From: Nocardiopsis ansamitocini
GTDB lineage: Bacteria > Actinomycetota > Actinomycetes > Streptosporangiales > Streptosporangiaceae
DNA: 64,000 nt
Assembly: GCF_030268225.1 (NCBI RefSeq)
Contig: NZ_BSQG01000014.1
Location: forward strand, 1 to 64,000
Reading direction: 5' to 3'
The notes beneath the pieces are model-generated. The model had not been told where the DNA came from, made no database searches, and worked only from the letters and a program-made list of their open reading frames with translations. This document shows, one piece after another, positions 38,235 through 49,684 of the stretch. Positions within the stretch are counted from its first letter, which is position 1; each line of letters opens with the position of its first letter. The position numbers and the translations under genes are program-made.

Positions 38235-39527
38235 ATGGCACTGAAGGTGGCGCTGCTCGGTTGCGGCGTTGTGGGCTCGGAAGTAGTCCGACTGGTGAAC
38301 GAGCAGTCCGGCGAACTCCAGGCGCGCATCGGCGCGTCTTTGGAGATCGGAGGCATCGCTGTGCGCCGTCTGGGGCGCGCACGCGGGACGGGCCTGGATC
38401 CCGAGCTGTTCACCACCGACGCCATGGGTCTGGTGACCCGGGAGGACATCGACCTGGTGGTCGAGGTCATCGGTGGAATCGAGCCTGCCCGTTCGCTCAT
38501 CCTGGCCGCCATCAAGGCGGGCAAGTCAGTGGTCACGGCCAACAAGGCACTGCTGGCCGAGGACGGCGCCACCATCCACGCCGCGGCACGCGCCGCGGGG
38601 GTGGACGTCTACTACGAGGCCAGCGTCGCCGGGGCGATCCCGCTGCTGCGGCCCCTGCGCGACTCCCTGGCCGGCGACCGTGTCCACCGCGTCCTCGGCA
38701 TCGTCAACGGCACCACCAACTACATCCTGGACCGGATGGACCGGCTCGGCGCCGGCTTCGCCGAGTCGCTGGAGGAGGCCCAGTCCCTCGGTTACGCCGA
38801 GGCCGACCCCACGGCCGATGTCGAGGGCTTCGACGCCGCGGCCAAGGCCGCCATTCTCGCCCGGCTCGCCTTCCACACCCCCGTCACGGCCGCCGACGTG
38901 CACCGGGAGGGGATCACCGAGGTCTCGGCCGCCGATATCGCCAGTGCCAAGGCGATGGGCTGCGTCGTCAAGCTCTTGGCGATCTGCCAGCGCGCCGAGG
39001 ACAAAACCTCCATCGGCGTCCGCGTCCACCCGGTGATGCTGCCGCGCGAGCACCCGCTGGCCAACGTCGCAGAGGCGTACAACGCGGTATTCGTGGAGGC
39101 CGAGTCCGCGGGGCGCCTCATGTTCTACGGTGCGGGGGCGGGCGGGGCCCCCACCGCGAGCGCGGTGCTGGGCGACCTCGTGGCGGTCGCCCGCAACCGG
39201 CTCGCCAACACTTCGGTGGCCGAAGGGGAGGAGGACACCGGTCTGGCCGTGCACCCGATGGGGCAGACCATCACCAGCTACCACGTCTCCCTCGACGTTG
39301 CCGACCGCCCGGGCGTCCTGGCCAGCGTCGCCGATGTCTTCGCCGACCACGGGGTCTCCATCAAGAACGTCCGTCAGGAAGGCTCCGGTGAGGACGCCCA
39401 ACTGGTCCTCGTCAGCCACACCGCGCCCGACGCGGCGCTGTCGGCGACCGTCGCCGAGTTGCGCTCGCACGACATGGTGCGCGCAGTCGCCAGCGTGATG
39501 CGGGTCGAGACGTTCAGCGACCACTAG
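38235..39527 (+). CDS. hom: Homoserine dehydrogenase
   Basis: A 430-residue NAD(P)-dependent enzyme that reduces aspartate semialdehyde to homoserine, the branch point to threonine and methionine. The N-terminal Rossmann motif is G9-C-G11-V-V-G14. The catalytic-region lysine is K104 in VVTANKALL, and IVNGTTNYIL is the substrate-site signature. The C-terminal ACT domain (about 350-425) has DVADRPGVLASVADVFADHG, so threonine feedback is likely, as in other actinobacterial Hom proteins. A weak GGGAG site precedes ATG 38235 by about 10 nt. It sits between lysA and thrC. Confidence 0.97.
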   Translation: MALKVALLGCGVVGSEVVRLVNEQSGELQARIGASLEIGGIAVRRLGRARGTGLDPELFTTDAMGLVTREDIDLVVEVIGGIEPARSLILAAIKAGKSVVTANKALLAEDGATIHAAARAAGVDVYYEASVAGAIPLLRPLRDSLAGDRVHRVLGIVNGTTNYILDRMDRLGAGFAESLEEAQSLGYAEADPTADVEGFDAAAKAAILARLAFHTPVTAADVHREGITEVSAADIASAKAMGCVVKLLAICQRAEDKTSIGVRVHPVMLPREHPLANVAEAYNAVFVEAESAGRLMFYGAGAGGAPTASAVLGDLVAVARNRLANTSVAEGEEDTGLAVHPMGQTITSYHVSLDVADRPGVLASVADVFADHGVSIKNVRQEGSGEDAQLVLVSHTAPDAALSATVAELRSHDMVRAVASVMRVETFSDH

Positions 39528-39755
39528 CCACGGTCGATCCGGTGCAACCCGGGCGTCAGCCGTTCCACCTGCTGAGACGCGAAAGGTCGGATGCGGTGCC
39601 GGACGCGGGTGGGCCTAGACTTGTGGGGATCACGAGGCCGCGCCCCACCCGGCCAGCCCGGGCGCACCGCGCCGCCGACCCGGCGGCGCCCCAGCGCCGG
39701 ACCGCCTCCTGACCGCCGCACCCACTTACGCTTCACCACTCGAAAGGGCCCCGTC

Positions 39756-40820
39756 GTGAGCATGGCACGGGCGTGGCGAGGAATCGTCGAGGAATACCGC
39801 GACCGTCTTCCCGTCACGGCGAACACCCCGGTCGTCACCCTCTTTGAGGGGGGCACCCCGCTGGTACCCGCCACGCGGGTCTCGGAGCTGACCGGCTGCG
39901 AGGTCTTCCTCAAGGTCGAGGGACTCAACCCCACCGGTTCCTTCAAGGACCGTGGGATGACCATGGCCATCACGAAGGCGGCCGAAGAGGGCGCCAAGGC
40001 CGTGATCTGCGCATCCACCGGCAATACCAGCGCCTCCGCTGCCGCTTACGCCGTGCGGGCGGGCATGACCTGCGCGGTCTTGATCCCTCAGGGCAAGATC
40101 GCCATGGGCAAGCTCGCCCAGGCGCTGGTGCACGGAGCCAAGCTGCTGCAGGTCGACGGCAATTTCGACGACTGCCTGGAACTGGCCCGCAAGCTCTCGG
40201 TCGACTATCCCGTGGCATTGGTCAACTCGGTCAACCCGTTCCGCCTCCAGGGACAGAAGACCGCGGCTTTCGAGATCGTGGACACGCTGGGTGACGCCCC
40301 CGACATCCACTGTCTGCCCGTCGGAAACGCCGGAAACATCACCGCCTACTGGATGGGCTACAAGGAGTACGCGGCCGACGGCCACTCGACACGGCTGCCG
40401 CGGATGCTCGGTTTCCAGGCCAGTGGATCGGCGCCGATCGTCAACGGGGCCCCGGTCGTCCAGCCGCGTACCATCGCCACCGCGATCCGGATCGGAAACC
40501 CGGCCTCCTGGCAGTTCGCGGAGAAGGCCCGCGACGAGTCCGACGGTCGGATCGACGCCGTCACCGACCGGCAGATCCTCTCCGCCTACCGATTGCTCGC
40601 AGGGGAGGAAGGCGTCTTCGTCGAGCTCGCCTCCGCTGCCAGTGTGGCCGGCCTTCTCCAGGCCGTCGAGGCGGGCCAGGTGGCCCGGGGCAGCCGGGTG
40701 GTCTGCACGGTCACCGGCAACGGGCTCAAGGACCCCGACTGGGCACTGGCGGGGGCTTCCTCCGCGGTCACCGTTCCGGTGGATGCCGCCTCCGCCGCTG
40801 CCGCGCTCGGCCTCGCCTGA
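39756..40820 (+). CDS. thrC: Threonine synthase
   Basis: A 354-residue fold-type II PLP enzyme that converts O-phosphohomoserine to threonine. The Schiff-base lysine is K64 in [10 protein letters not shown], and the loop [11 protein letters not shown] and segment [10 protein letters not shown] are typical of the short (class Ib, ThrC of actinobacteria) group. The start is GTG 39756, 7 nt after AAAGGG; ATG 39762 is spaced too far. The gap after hom (228 bases) is longer than elsewhere in the set, so thrC may have its own promoter. thrB follows 133 bases on, with a strong hairpin in between. Confidence 0.97.
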   Translation: MSMARAWRGIVEEYRDRLPVTANTPVVTLFEGGTPLVPATRVSELTGCEVFLKVEGLNPTGSFKDRGMTMAITKAAEEGAKAVICASTGNTSASAAAYAVRAGMTCAVLIPQGKIAMGKLAQALVHGAKLLQVDGNFDDCLELARKLSVDYPVALVNSVNPFRLQGQKTAAFEIVDTLGDAPDIHCLPVGNAGNITAYWMGYKEYAADGHSTRLPRMLGFQASGSAPIVNGAPVVQPRTIATAIRIGNPASWQFAEKARDESDGRIDAVTDRQILSAYRLLAGEEGVFVELASAASVAGLLQAVEAGQVARGSRVVCTVTGNGLKDPDWALAGASSAVTVPVDAASAAAALGLA

Positions 40821-40842
40821 CCGGCGATCCTTCGTAAGCAAC

Positions 40843-40878
40843 CGGTCGCGTCCCGCCTCTCGGGTCGGGACGCGACCG
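40843..40878 (+). terminator. Hairpin between thrC and thrB
   Basis: A perfect 12-bp stem (CGGTCGCGTCCC at 40843-40854 with its complement at 40867-40878) and a 12-nt loop begin 22 bases after the thrC stop. There is no T-tract. It may reduce read-through into thrB or stabilise the thrC message. Confidence 0.55.
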
Positions 40879-40953
40879 TCCCGACCCTCGCCGCACCGAC
40901 TGTCGCGCGGGTTCGACACCGTTCGCGCCGCCCCCTTTTCCCGGAGCAGCCCA

Positions 40954-41943
40954 ATGTCCAAGCCGTACCGCACGACGGTGACCGTGCAGACTCCCGCTAC
41001 CAGCGCGAACCTCGGGCCGGGGTTCGACGCTCTTGGCCTGGCCCTGGAGTTCCACGACGAGATCGAGGCGACCGTCCGCGCTGACGACCGCGTCGTGGTG
41101 ACGGTGGAAGGGGAGGGAGCGGACACCGTCCCCCTGGACGAATCCCACCTCGTCGTACGCGCACTGCGCACCGCCTTCGAAGCGGCGGGGGAGCGGATGC
41201 CCGGCATCGACCTGCACTGCCGCAACCGTATTCCGCACGCCCGCGGCCTGGGCTCGTCCTCCTCGGCGATCACCGCGGGGATCACGGCCGGGGCCGCCCT
41301 GCTCGGACGCCGCGACGAGAAACAGCCCGACGGGGTCGACCGGGATTGGATCTTCTCCTTGGCGGCCGACCTCGAAGGCCACCCCGACAACGTCGCGCCG
41401 TGTGTCTACGGCGGGTTCACGGTCGCCTGGCGTGGAGACGGTGGGTGGCACGCGCTGTCCACCGCTCCTTCGCCCAGAATCCGGCCGATCGTGTGCGTCC
41501 CCGACGGCGGTCTGTCCACCGAGCGCGCCCGCGGACTGCTCCCGGAATCGGTTCCGCACGCCGACGCTGCTTTCTCGGCGGGCCGCGCCGCGCTATTGAC
41601 CGCGGCCGTTTTCGGCCACCCCGAACTTCTCTTTCCCGCGACCGAGGACCGGCTGCACCAGGAATACCGCGCCGAGGCCATGCCCGAGAGCGTCCAACTC
41701 ATCCGATCCTTGCGCGCCAGTGGATTCGCCGCGGTTGTCTCCGGAGCCGGGCCCACGGTCCTGGTGCTCGCTGACCTCGCTGAACACGGAGTTGCGGGTG
41801 CACAGTCGGGAGCGTACGGCGATCGTGATCAAATCAGTCTCGATCTGGTTGATTCAATCCAGGGTCGAACGGGTACTGGTTGGCACATACGCCCCTTAAG
41901 AATCGATCAGGCAGGGGTGCGTGTCACTTCTCCCCGTTCATAG
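40954..41943 (+). CDS. thrB: Homoserine kinase
   Basis: A 329-residue GHMP kinase that phosphorylates homoserine for threonine synthase. The nucleotide-binding motif is PHARGLGSSSSAITAG (residues 94-109), preceded by TSANLGPGFD (about 17-25) and followed by GHPDNVAP (about 140-147) and the C-terminal SGAGPTVLVL. The start is ATG 40954, 7 nt after GGAG. It closes the aspartate-pathway set lysA-hom-thrC-thrB. A long leader then separates it from rho. Confidence 0.97.
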   Translation: MSKPYRTTVTVQTPATSANLGPGFDALGLALEFHDEIEATVRADDRVVVTVEGEGADTVPLDESHLVVRALRTAFEAAGERMPGIDLHCRNRIPHARGLGSSSSAITAGITAGAALLGRRDEKQPDGVDRDWIFSLAADLEGHPDNVAPCVYGGFTVAWRGDGGWHALSTAPSPRIRPIVCVPDGGLSTERARGLLPESVPHADAAFSAGRAALLTAAVFGHPELLFPATEDRLHQEYRAEAMPESVQLIRSLRASGFAAVVSGAGPTVLVLADLAEHGVAGAQSGAYGDRDQISLDLVDSIQGRTGTGWHIRPLRIDQAGVRVTSPRS

Positions 41944-42384
41944 ACTTGTGTCGAGGAATAGCTGTGGGCTCCGGTGATGTTAGGCTAGGTGAAGCACCAG
42001 ATGCCCCATTGCGGGGCGTGTGCTCATCCGCCACAGTGTTTTCCGCGTATCACGCGCAAGTGGTCTCTTTCCCGCAAGCGCTTCGCACGGCAGTCACTGT
42101 GTCGAGTTCACGGCGCGCCCGTGGCTCTGCCCACTCCACTGAAGTCTCGTTTTCCTCGTGCAGGAATGACCAAGATGGCATGCGGGCAGCATCATCGAGC
42201 CCATAGCCCCAACGTCTGGCTGTCCCCAGAGCCCGCCGCGATCGGGTAAAAGGGCCCGTTGAGCATCAACGGTCCCGGCATCCACGTTGGGCACGCCTGA
42301 CCCGGCCCTGCCGGTTCGCACCATCGGGCTGGCCGATCTAGTCACGACGACGGCCTTAAGCCCGCTCCTTGGGAAGGACCCTTA
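41944..42384 (+). promoter_or_regulatory. rho promoter and long leader region
   Basis: About 440 bases with no coding frame of note. A -10-like TAGGCT lies at about 41,981-41,986; if used, rho has a leader of about 390 nt. Long leaders are usual for rho, which in many bacteria limits its own synthesis by terminating in its leader. The region is C-rich on the plus strand in its last 120 bases, which would suit Rho binding. This is inference; no hairpin terminator is clear. Confidence 0.4.
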
Positions 42385-44451
<2,067 letters not shown>

Positions 44452-44471
44452 CTTCCTCAGGCGCCGGCAGC

Positions 44472-44510
44472 AAAGGAGTGCCCCTCCCATCTCGGGAGGG
44501 GCACTCCTTT
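44472..44510 (+). terminator. Strong hairpin terminator after rho
   Basis: A 17-bp perfect stem (44472-44488 with 44494-44510, arm AAAGGAGTGCCCCTCCC) and a 5-nt loop begin 20 bases after the rho stop. The arm ends in TTTG rather than a long T-tract. Confidence 0.85.
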
Positions 44511-44607
44511 GTCGTGTGCGCGCCTATTCCGGGCGTCGTGCGGCCACCGGTGCGGGGACGCCCCGGTGGTCAATAGAGTGCGCGACCCATGATCGAATTG
44601 TCAGGCA

Positions 44608-45891
44608 ATGGAGACTAATCGCCGGATACCGGTTGCAGGCGCCGCGCTGACGGCTGCCGTGTTGCTGACGCTGAGTCAGGGATGCCAGCTGACGGACATC
44701 GGATGGGCACCGGTCGGTCGAGCCGCGGCGGCCCCCCTCGCGCCCGACCCGCCGCAGATTCCGGCCGACGAGCGCGCTTCTCTCCAGGAACGACTCGACG
44801 AGGTGGTCACCGAAGGCTCCAGCGGTGTCGTGGCCGAGCTCGTGGTCACGGGGCCGGGCGGCTCCGATGTCTGGACCGGGACCTCGGGGACGGCCGACCG
44901 CGCCACCGGGGCGCCCATCGATCAAGGCGCGCATTTTCGCATCGCGAGCATCTCCAAGCCCTTCCTCGCCACGGTTCTGCTCGAACTCGTCGGAGAGGGG
45001 CGGGTCGAGCTCGACGGCACCGTCGAGGAATATCTCCCCGGGCTGCTCAACCGTGGTGACGAGGTCACTCTTCGGATGCTCCTGAGCCACACCAGCGGCA
45101 TCTACAGCTTCAGCAGGTCCATGCCGCCCGTGCTCGGTACTCCGGATCGGCAGTGGCGGCCCGAGGAGCTCGTGGCCATCGCCAACGAGCACGAGTTCGT
45201 GTTCGAACCCGGCCAGGGCGGGGGCTACTCCAACACCAACTACGTACTCGTCGCCATGGTCATCGAGAAGGTCACCGGGGTTCCCTACGACCAGGAGGTG
45301 AGCCGCCGACTCCTGGAGCCGCTGGGACTGGACCAGACGTTCATCCCCTCGACCGTCGACATGCCCGCCCCGGTTCTGCACGCCTACCTCCCCGTGCGGG
45401 CCTTTCCCGGCGCCGAGCCCGAACCCGCCGAGATCACCGAGTTCAACCCGACGCGCTGGTACGGGACCGCGCAGATCGTCTCCACCGTCGCCGATGTCAA
45501 CCACTTCTACACCGAACTGTTGGGCGGGAAGGTTCTCGATCCCCCCGAACTCGCCCAGATGCTCACCGTGCAAGGCCTCAGCCCGCAGCAGGGCTACGGT
45601 TACGGGCTCGGCCCCCATCAGCGAAGGCTCTCCTGCGGAGTCCAGGTATGGATGCACTCGGGACACATCCCCGGGTACCGGACATGGACCGTGCACAGCG
45701 AGGACCGGCATTTCACCATGTTCCAGGCCCGTTTCGACGCCGACCCCGACGCGCCCGCCTGGAGCGTCATCGAAACAGCCCTGTGCCCACCGGAGACGGG
45801 AGGCCCGCGTCCCGAGGTCCCGTCAGCTCCGCCCAGCGAGGCCCCCTCGGCGCCGCCCGGCGAGGCCGGAAGGGGCTCCTCCGCGGGGTAG
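44608..45891 (+). CDS. Secreted serine hydrolase (class C beta-lactamase / D,D-peptidase family)
   Basis: A 427-residue exported protein. The N-terminal signal segment (about 7-26) ends at LSQGC, a poor lipobox, so it is either secreted or lipid-anchored. The catalytic domain has the S114-I-S-K117 pair, Y207-S-N209 and H350-S-G in place of KTG, the pattern of R61-type D-alanyl-D-alanine carboxypeptidases and related esterases. The C-terminus (about 395-427) is Pro/Ser/Gly-rich. It may trim peptidoglycan stem peptides or hydrolyse an ester; sequence does not decide. It is an insertion between rho and rpmE relative to the conserved order. The ATG at 44608 has no strong ribosome binding site. 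Confidence 0.85.
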   Translation: METNRRIPVAGAALTAAVLLTLSQGCQLTDIGWAPVGRAAAAPLAPDPPQIPADERASLQERLDEVVTEGSSGVVAELVVTGPGGSDVWTGTSGTADRATGAPIDQGAHFRIASISKPFLATVLLELVGEGRVELDGTVEEYLPGLLNRGDEVTLRMLLSHTSGIYSFSRSMPPVLGTPDRQWRPEELVAIANEHEFVFEPGQGGGYSNTNYVLVAMVIEKVTGVPYDQEVSRRLLEPLGLDQTFIPSTVDMPAPVLHAYLPVRAFPGAEPEPAEITEFNPTRWYGTAQIVSTVADVNHFYTELLGGKVLDPPELAQMLTVQGLSPQQGYGYGLGPHQRRLSCGVQVWMHSGHIPGYRTWTVHSEDRHFTMFQARFDADPDAPAWSVIETALCPPETGGPRPEVPSAPPSEAPSAPPGEAGRGSSAG

Positions 45892-46052
45892 GACCAGGGG
45901 TGCGGAATACACGCTGGACGATTGCGGTTTGAAGGTCTGGCAAACTGGTGTATTGACCGCCGCGGTACCGGTTCGCGCATGCCCCCGTCCATTCGGGATG
46001 TTCATCGCTGCGCGCGTGCGTCCGGCGACCGCACCTAGCGAGGAGATCCACG

Positions 46053-46262
46053 ATGCAAGCTGGCATTCACCCCGATTACAACGTGACCACGGTTACCTGC
46101 ACCTGCGGAAGCACCTTCGTGACCCGCAGCACCGCCACCGGTGGCAGCATCCGTACCGACATCTGCTCGGCCTGCCACCCGTTCTACACCGGCAAGCAGA
46201 AGATCCTGGACACCGGCGGCCGCCTGGCCCGCTTCGAGAAGCGCTTCGGCAAGCGCAAGTAG
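46053..46262 (+). CDS. rpmE: 50S ribosomal protein L31, zinc-binding form
   Basis: A 69-residue large-subunit ribosomal protein at the central protuberance and intersubunit bridge. The four cysteines of the zinc-binding (C+) form are present: C16 and C18 in TCTCGS, C38 and C41 in [12 protein letters not shown]. The C+ form is replaced by a cysteine-free paralogue under zinc starvation in many actinobacteria; no paralogue is in the window. It starts at ATG 46053, 8 nt after GAGGAG. Two hairpins follow before prfA. Confidence 0.97.
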   Translation: MQAGIHPDYNVTTVTCTCGSTFVTRSTATGGSIRTDICSACHPFYTGKQKILDTGGRLARFEKRFGKRK

Positions 46263-46275
46263 CGTTCGAGCCGGC

Positions 46276-46310
46276 GACGGCGCCGACCGCTCCTGCGGTC
46301 CGGCGCCGTC
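46276..46310 (+). promoter_or_regulatory. Long hairpin after rpmE
   Basis: A stem of 10 bp (GACGGCGCCG, 46276-46285, with 46301-46310) extends after one unpaired C into a further 5 bp (ACCGC/GCGGT) around a TCCT loop. It lies immediately upstream of the intrinsic terminator at 46319. It may protect the rpmE message or form part of a tandem terminator. Confidence 0.5.
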
Positions 46311-46318
46311 GATACGGG

Positions 46319-46345
46319 CCGCGCGGGAAAGACCGCGCGGTTTTT
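46319..46345 (+). terminator. Intrinsic terminator between rpmE and prfA
   Basis: An 8-bp stem (CCGCGCGG at 46319-46326 and 46333-46340) with loop GAAAGA is followed by TTTTT. It lies between the rpmE stop and the prfA start, so prfA may depend on read-through or on its own promoter. Confidence 0.75.
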
Positions 46346-46375
46346 CGAACCGACGCTTTCGATGGGGACTACCAA

Positions 46376-47443
46376 GTGAAGCTGGACGATCTTCTCGGCG
46401 AGTACTACGAGCTGGAACAGCAGCTCGCCGATCCCGCCGTGCACGCCGATCCGTCCCAGGCGCGCAGACTGGCCAAGCGCTATTCCCAGCTCACCCCCAT
46501 CATCAGCACCTACCGTGAGCTCCAGCAGGTCGAGAACGACATCCAGGCCGCCAACGAACTGGCCGCCGAGGACCCCGACTTCGCAGCCGAGGCCAAGGAG
46601 CTCACCGGCCAGCGCGAGCAGTTGATCGACCGCCTGCGCCAGCTCCTCATCCCGCGCGACCCCAATGACGACAAGGACGTCATCCTGGAGGTCAAGGCGG
46701 GCGAGGGCGGTGAGGAGTCCGCCCTGTTCGCCGGGGACCTGGTCCGGATGTACCTGCGCTACTCCGAGCGGCAGGGCTGGAAGACCGAGGTCATCGACGC
46801 GACCCACTCCGACCTGGGCGGTTACAAGGACATCACGATCGCGGTCAAGGCCAAGGCCAGTGCCGACGCAGGACACGGCGTGTGGAACCAGCTCAAGTTC
46901 GAGGGCGGCGTGCATCGCGTGCAGCGCGTTCCCGTCACCGAGTCCCAGGGGCGGATCCACACCTCCGCCGCCGGTGTGCTGGTCGTACCCGAGGCCGAAG
47001 AGGTCGAGGTCGAGATCCACGAGAACGACCTGCGCATCGACGTCTACCGTTCCTCCGGCCCCGGTGGGCAGAGCGTCAACACCACCGACTCCGCGGTGCG
47101 GATCACGCACAAGCCGACCGGCATCGTGGTCTCCTGCCAGAACGAGAAGAGCCAGCTGCAGAACAAGGAGTCGGCGATGCGGGTGCTGCGCGCCCGACTG
47201 CTCGCCGAGGCGCAGGCCAGCGCCGACGCAGAGGCCCAGGCCGAACGCAAGAGCCAGGTCCGCACCGTCGACCGCTCCGAGCGGGTGCGCACCTACAACT
47301 TCCCCGAGAACCGCATCTCCGACCATCGGGTGGGTTACAAGGCCTACAACCTCGACCAGGTGCTCAACGGCGACCTCACCGGGGTCCTGACCGCGCTCAT
47401 CGACGCGGACACCAAGGAGAGGCTGGAGGCCGCACAGCAGTGA
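46376..47443 (+). CDS. prfA: Peptide chain release factor 1
   Basis: A 355-residue class I release factor that recognises UAA and UAG and triggers peptide release. The catalytic G230-G-Q232 is in [20 protein letters not shown]. The codon-recognition region before it and the C-terminal [23 protein letters not shown] are typical RF1. The start is GTG 46376 with GGGGA about 8 nt upstream. Its TGA overlaps the GTG of prmC (GTGA), the methyltransferase that modifies its GGQ glutamine, so the enzyme and its substrate are translationally coupled. Confidence 0.97.
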   Translation: MKLDDLLGEYYELEQQLADPAVHADPSQARRLAKRYSQLTPIISTYRELQQVENDIQAANELAAEDPDFAAEAKELTGQREQLIDRLRQLLIPRDPNDDKDVILEVKAGEGGEESALFAGDLVRMYLRYSERQGWKTEVIDATHSDLGGYKDITIAVKAKASADAGHGVWNQLKFEGGVHRVQRVPVTESQGRIHTSAAGVLVVPEAEEVEVEIHENDLRIDVYRSSGPGGQSVNTTDSAVRITHKPTGIVVSCQNEKSQLQNKESAMRVLRARLLAEAQASADAEAQAERKSQVRTVDRSERVRTYNFPENRISDHRVGYKAYNLDQVLNGDLTGVLTALIDADTKERLEAAQQ

Positions 47444-48297
47444 ACCTCCTGCTCGACGAGGTGGCGCGGGCGACCCTGCGGCTTGCTGAAGCCGGCGTCG
47501 CCTCGCCCCGCACGGACGCCGAAGAACTTGCCGCCTTCGTGCACGGCGTCCGTCGAGGAGGGCTGCACGGTGTCGCCGACGGTGACTTCGACGCCCGGTA
47601 CTGGGAGTGCGTGGCCAGGCGTGCGGCCCGGGAACCGCTGCAGCACATCACCGGCCGGGCGTTCTTCCGCTACCTGGAGCTCCGGGTCGGCCCCGGCGTC
47701 TTCGTGCCCCGGCCCGAGACCGAGATCATGGTCTCCTGGGCCATCGACGTACTGCGCGCCATGGATGTAGCCGACCCGCTCGTGGTGGACCTGGGAACCG
47801 GTTCGGGGGCGATCGCCATCTCCATCGCCCAAGAGGTGCCGCGTTCCAGGGTGCACGCGGTCGAACTCGACGACGTCGCGCTCGCCTGGGCCAGGCGCAA
47901 CATCGAGGACAGTGGGCACGCCGACCGCATCACCGCCCACCGGGCCGACATGCGCGACTGTCTTGCAGAGTTCGCCGGCCGGGTCGATCTGCTGATCACC
48001 AATCCGCCTTACGTTCCCACCGATGGTGCCGAGCAGATCCCGCCCGAGGTCCGTGACTACGACCCCGCACCGGCGCTGTGGTCCGGCGCGGACGGACTCG
48101 ACATGATCCGCACCTTGGAGGGTGTCGGTCGTCGGCTGCTGCGCCCCGGGGGATACCTGGGGATCGAGCACGGCGACGGCCAGGGCATCGACATCCCCCG
48201 GCTGTTCCCCGAGGAACAGGGGTGGCGGGACGTGCTCAACCACAAGGACCTGGCCCGCCGCGACCGTTTCGTGGTCGCCCGCCGCGCCGATGACTGA
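47440..48297 (+). CDS. prmC: Release factor glutamine N5-methyltransferase
   Basis: A 285-residue SAM-dependent methyltransferase that methylates the GGQ glutamine of RF1 and RF2. The SAM-binding motif is [14 protein letters not shown] (about 113-126) and the catalytic N188-P-P-Y191 is in [12 protein letters not shown]. The N-terminal helical domain (about 1-80) binds the release factor; FVPRPETE is conserved just before the SAM domain. It starts with GTG 47440, overlapping the prfA stop, so no separate ribosome binding site is needed. Confidence 0.96.
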   Translation: MNLLLDEVARATLRLAEAGVASPRTDAEELAAFVHGVRRGGLHGVADGDFDARYWECVARRAAREPLQHITGRAFFRYLELRVGPGVFVPRPETEIMVSWAIDVLRAMDVADPLVVDLGTGSGAIAISIAQEVPRSRVHAVELDDVALAWARRNIEDSGHADRITAHRADMRDCLAEFAGRVDLLITNPPYVPTDGAEQIPPEVRDYDPAPALWSGADGLDMIRTLEGVGRRLLRPGGYLGIEHGDGQGIDIPRLFPEEQGWRDVLNHKDLARRDRFVVARRADD

Positions 48298-48320
48298 CCT
48301 GGACGAACCGAGGTGACGTT

Positions 48321-49067
48321 GTGAGCCGCAGCTACGACTGTGGGGACGAGGAACAGCGCAAGACGGGGATCGCCGACGCGGCCTCCACCGTCCGTCGGGG
48401 GGAGTTGGTGGTATTGCCCACCGACACCGTTTACGGTGTCGGTGCCGACGCCTTCAGCCCCAGCGCGGTGGCCGGGCTGCTCGCGGCCAAGGGCCGGGGC
48501 CGGGACATGCCGCCCCCCGTGCTGGTGGGGTCGGTGCGTGCCGCGCAGGCGCTCATCGAGGACCTCGGCAACCACGGCCAGGACCTGATCGAGGAATTCT
48601 GGCCGGGACCGCTCACCATCGTGTGTGCGGCCACCCCCAGTCTGTCCTGGGACCTCGGTGACACCAAGGGCACGGTCGCGGTTCGGATGCCCATGCATCC
48701 GGTCGCGCTGGAACTGCTCAAGGACGTCGGTCCGATGGCTGTCAGCAGTGCCAATGCCTCCGGGAACCCCGCCGCGACCACAGCGGCTCACGCCGCCGAA
48801 CAGTTGGGAGACAGCGTTGCGGTCTACCTGGACGGCGGTCCGTGCGCGGATGAACTGCCCTCCACCATCATCGATCTGACGTACGCGGTACCGCGGGTGC
48901 TGCGCTCGGGTGCCATCCCCATCGAGCGGCTGCGCGCCGTGTGCGGAACGGTCATCGCAGAGCTGAAGACCACCCGTCCGGCGCCCGGCGAGGCCAAGGA
49001 AACCTCCGAGCCCGACGCTCCGGCAGATCGCGGCCAAGGCCCCGCCGCCCCCGAACCGGACGCCTAG
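48321..49067 (+). CDS. tsaC: L-threonylcarbamoyladenylate synthase (TsaC/YrdC/Sua5)
   Basis: A 248-residue enzyme making threonylcarbamoyl-AMP from threonine, bicarbonate and ATP, for t6A modification at position 37 of ANN-decoding tRNAs. The YrdC domain (about 15-205) has VVLPTDTVYGVGADA, the KGRGRDMPPPVLV substrate-binding stretch and SSANASGNPA. The last about 40 residues are Pro/Glu/Asp-rich and probably disordered; there is no Sua5 domain. It starts with GTG 48321, 5 nt after GAGGTG, 23 bases behind prmC, so it is probably in the prfA-prmC operon. Confidence 0.95.
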   Translation: MSRSYDCGDEEQRKTGIADAASTVRRGELVVLPTDTVYGVGADAFSPSAVAGLLAAKGRGRDMPPPVLVGSVRAAQALIEDLGNHGQDLIEEFWPGPLTIVCAATPSLSWDLGDTKGTVAVRMPMHPVALELLKDVGPMAVSSANASGNPAATTAAHAAEQLGDSVAVYLDGGPCADELPSTIIDLTYAVPRVLRSGAIPIERLRAVCGTVIAELKTTRPAPGEAKETSEPDAPADRGQGPAAPEPDA

Positions 49068-49684
49068 CAGCTTCTCGATGCGCGACTGTCGGGAGACAGC
49101 GGTGGCCGACTCCGCCGCCCTGGACACCCCCTTGTACGACCGGGGCCGCGTGCCGGCCGGACAGCAGCCACGGCCGAGGAGCACCGCCCAACCGAGGGAT
49201 GCGGGGCCGGTCGTCGTAGGGCCCGTTGTTTACGGGCCGTGGCCGGGCGTGGAGTACGACGATCGGAACAACGTCTTCGGTCGTTCCGGTCGTCCTGACG
49301 GTCGGGTGACGGACCGGCCCTCGTTGCTGGGCATCGTGCCGCGAGGGGCGGACGTGTCGCGTCCCGGGTTTCCTGTCCGGGGCGTGGCTTGTTTCGGGCG
49401 GAGGGGCCTCAGGGAGCGGGCAGGCCGTCTCTCTGCTCAGGAACAGGCAGCCGTGCCCCCTGGGGTCTGCTCGGGGGCCGGACGGCGGCGCAGGGGCGGT
49501 TCCATCGGAGGGCGGATCCCGAGAAAACGGGAATCCGTTGACACCGGCGGAACGCAACCGGAGTATCGGACATGCCGTCAGCGTCTCCGGGATGCTCCAG
49601 AAGTGCTACCGTCGTGGCCATCCACCACCCGTCGCATGCCGCGCCATAGGCGCGGCCGCGCAACCGGAAGGTCTCTGCAAAGCC
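49068..49684. other. Long intergenic region between tsaC and wecA
   Basis: About 620 bases. A plus-strand open frame here (49078-49692) is Arg/Gly/Pro-rich with no motif and is judged non-coding. In Streptomyces a tyrosine phosphatase and glyA occupy this place, as I recall; both are missing. It should contain the wecA promoter. Confidence 0.5.
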
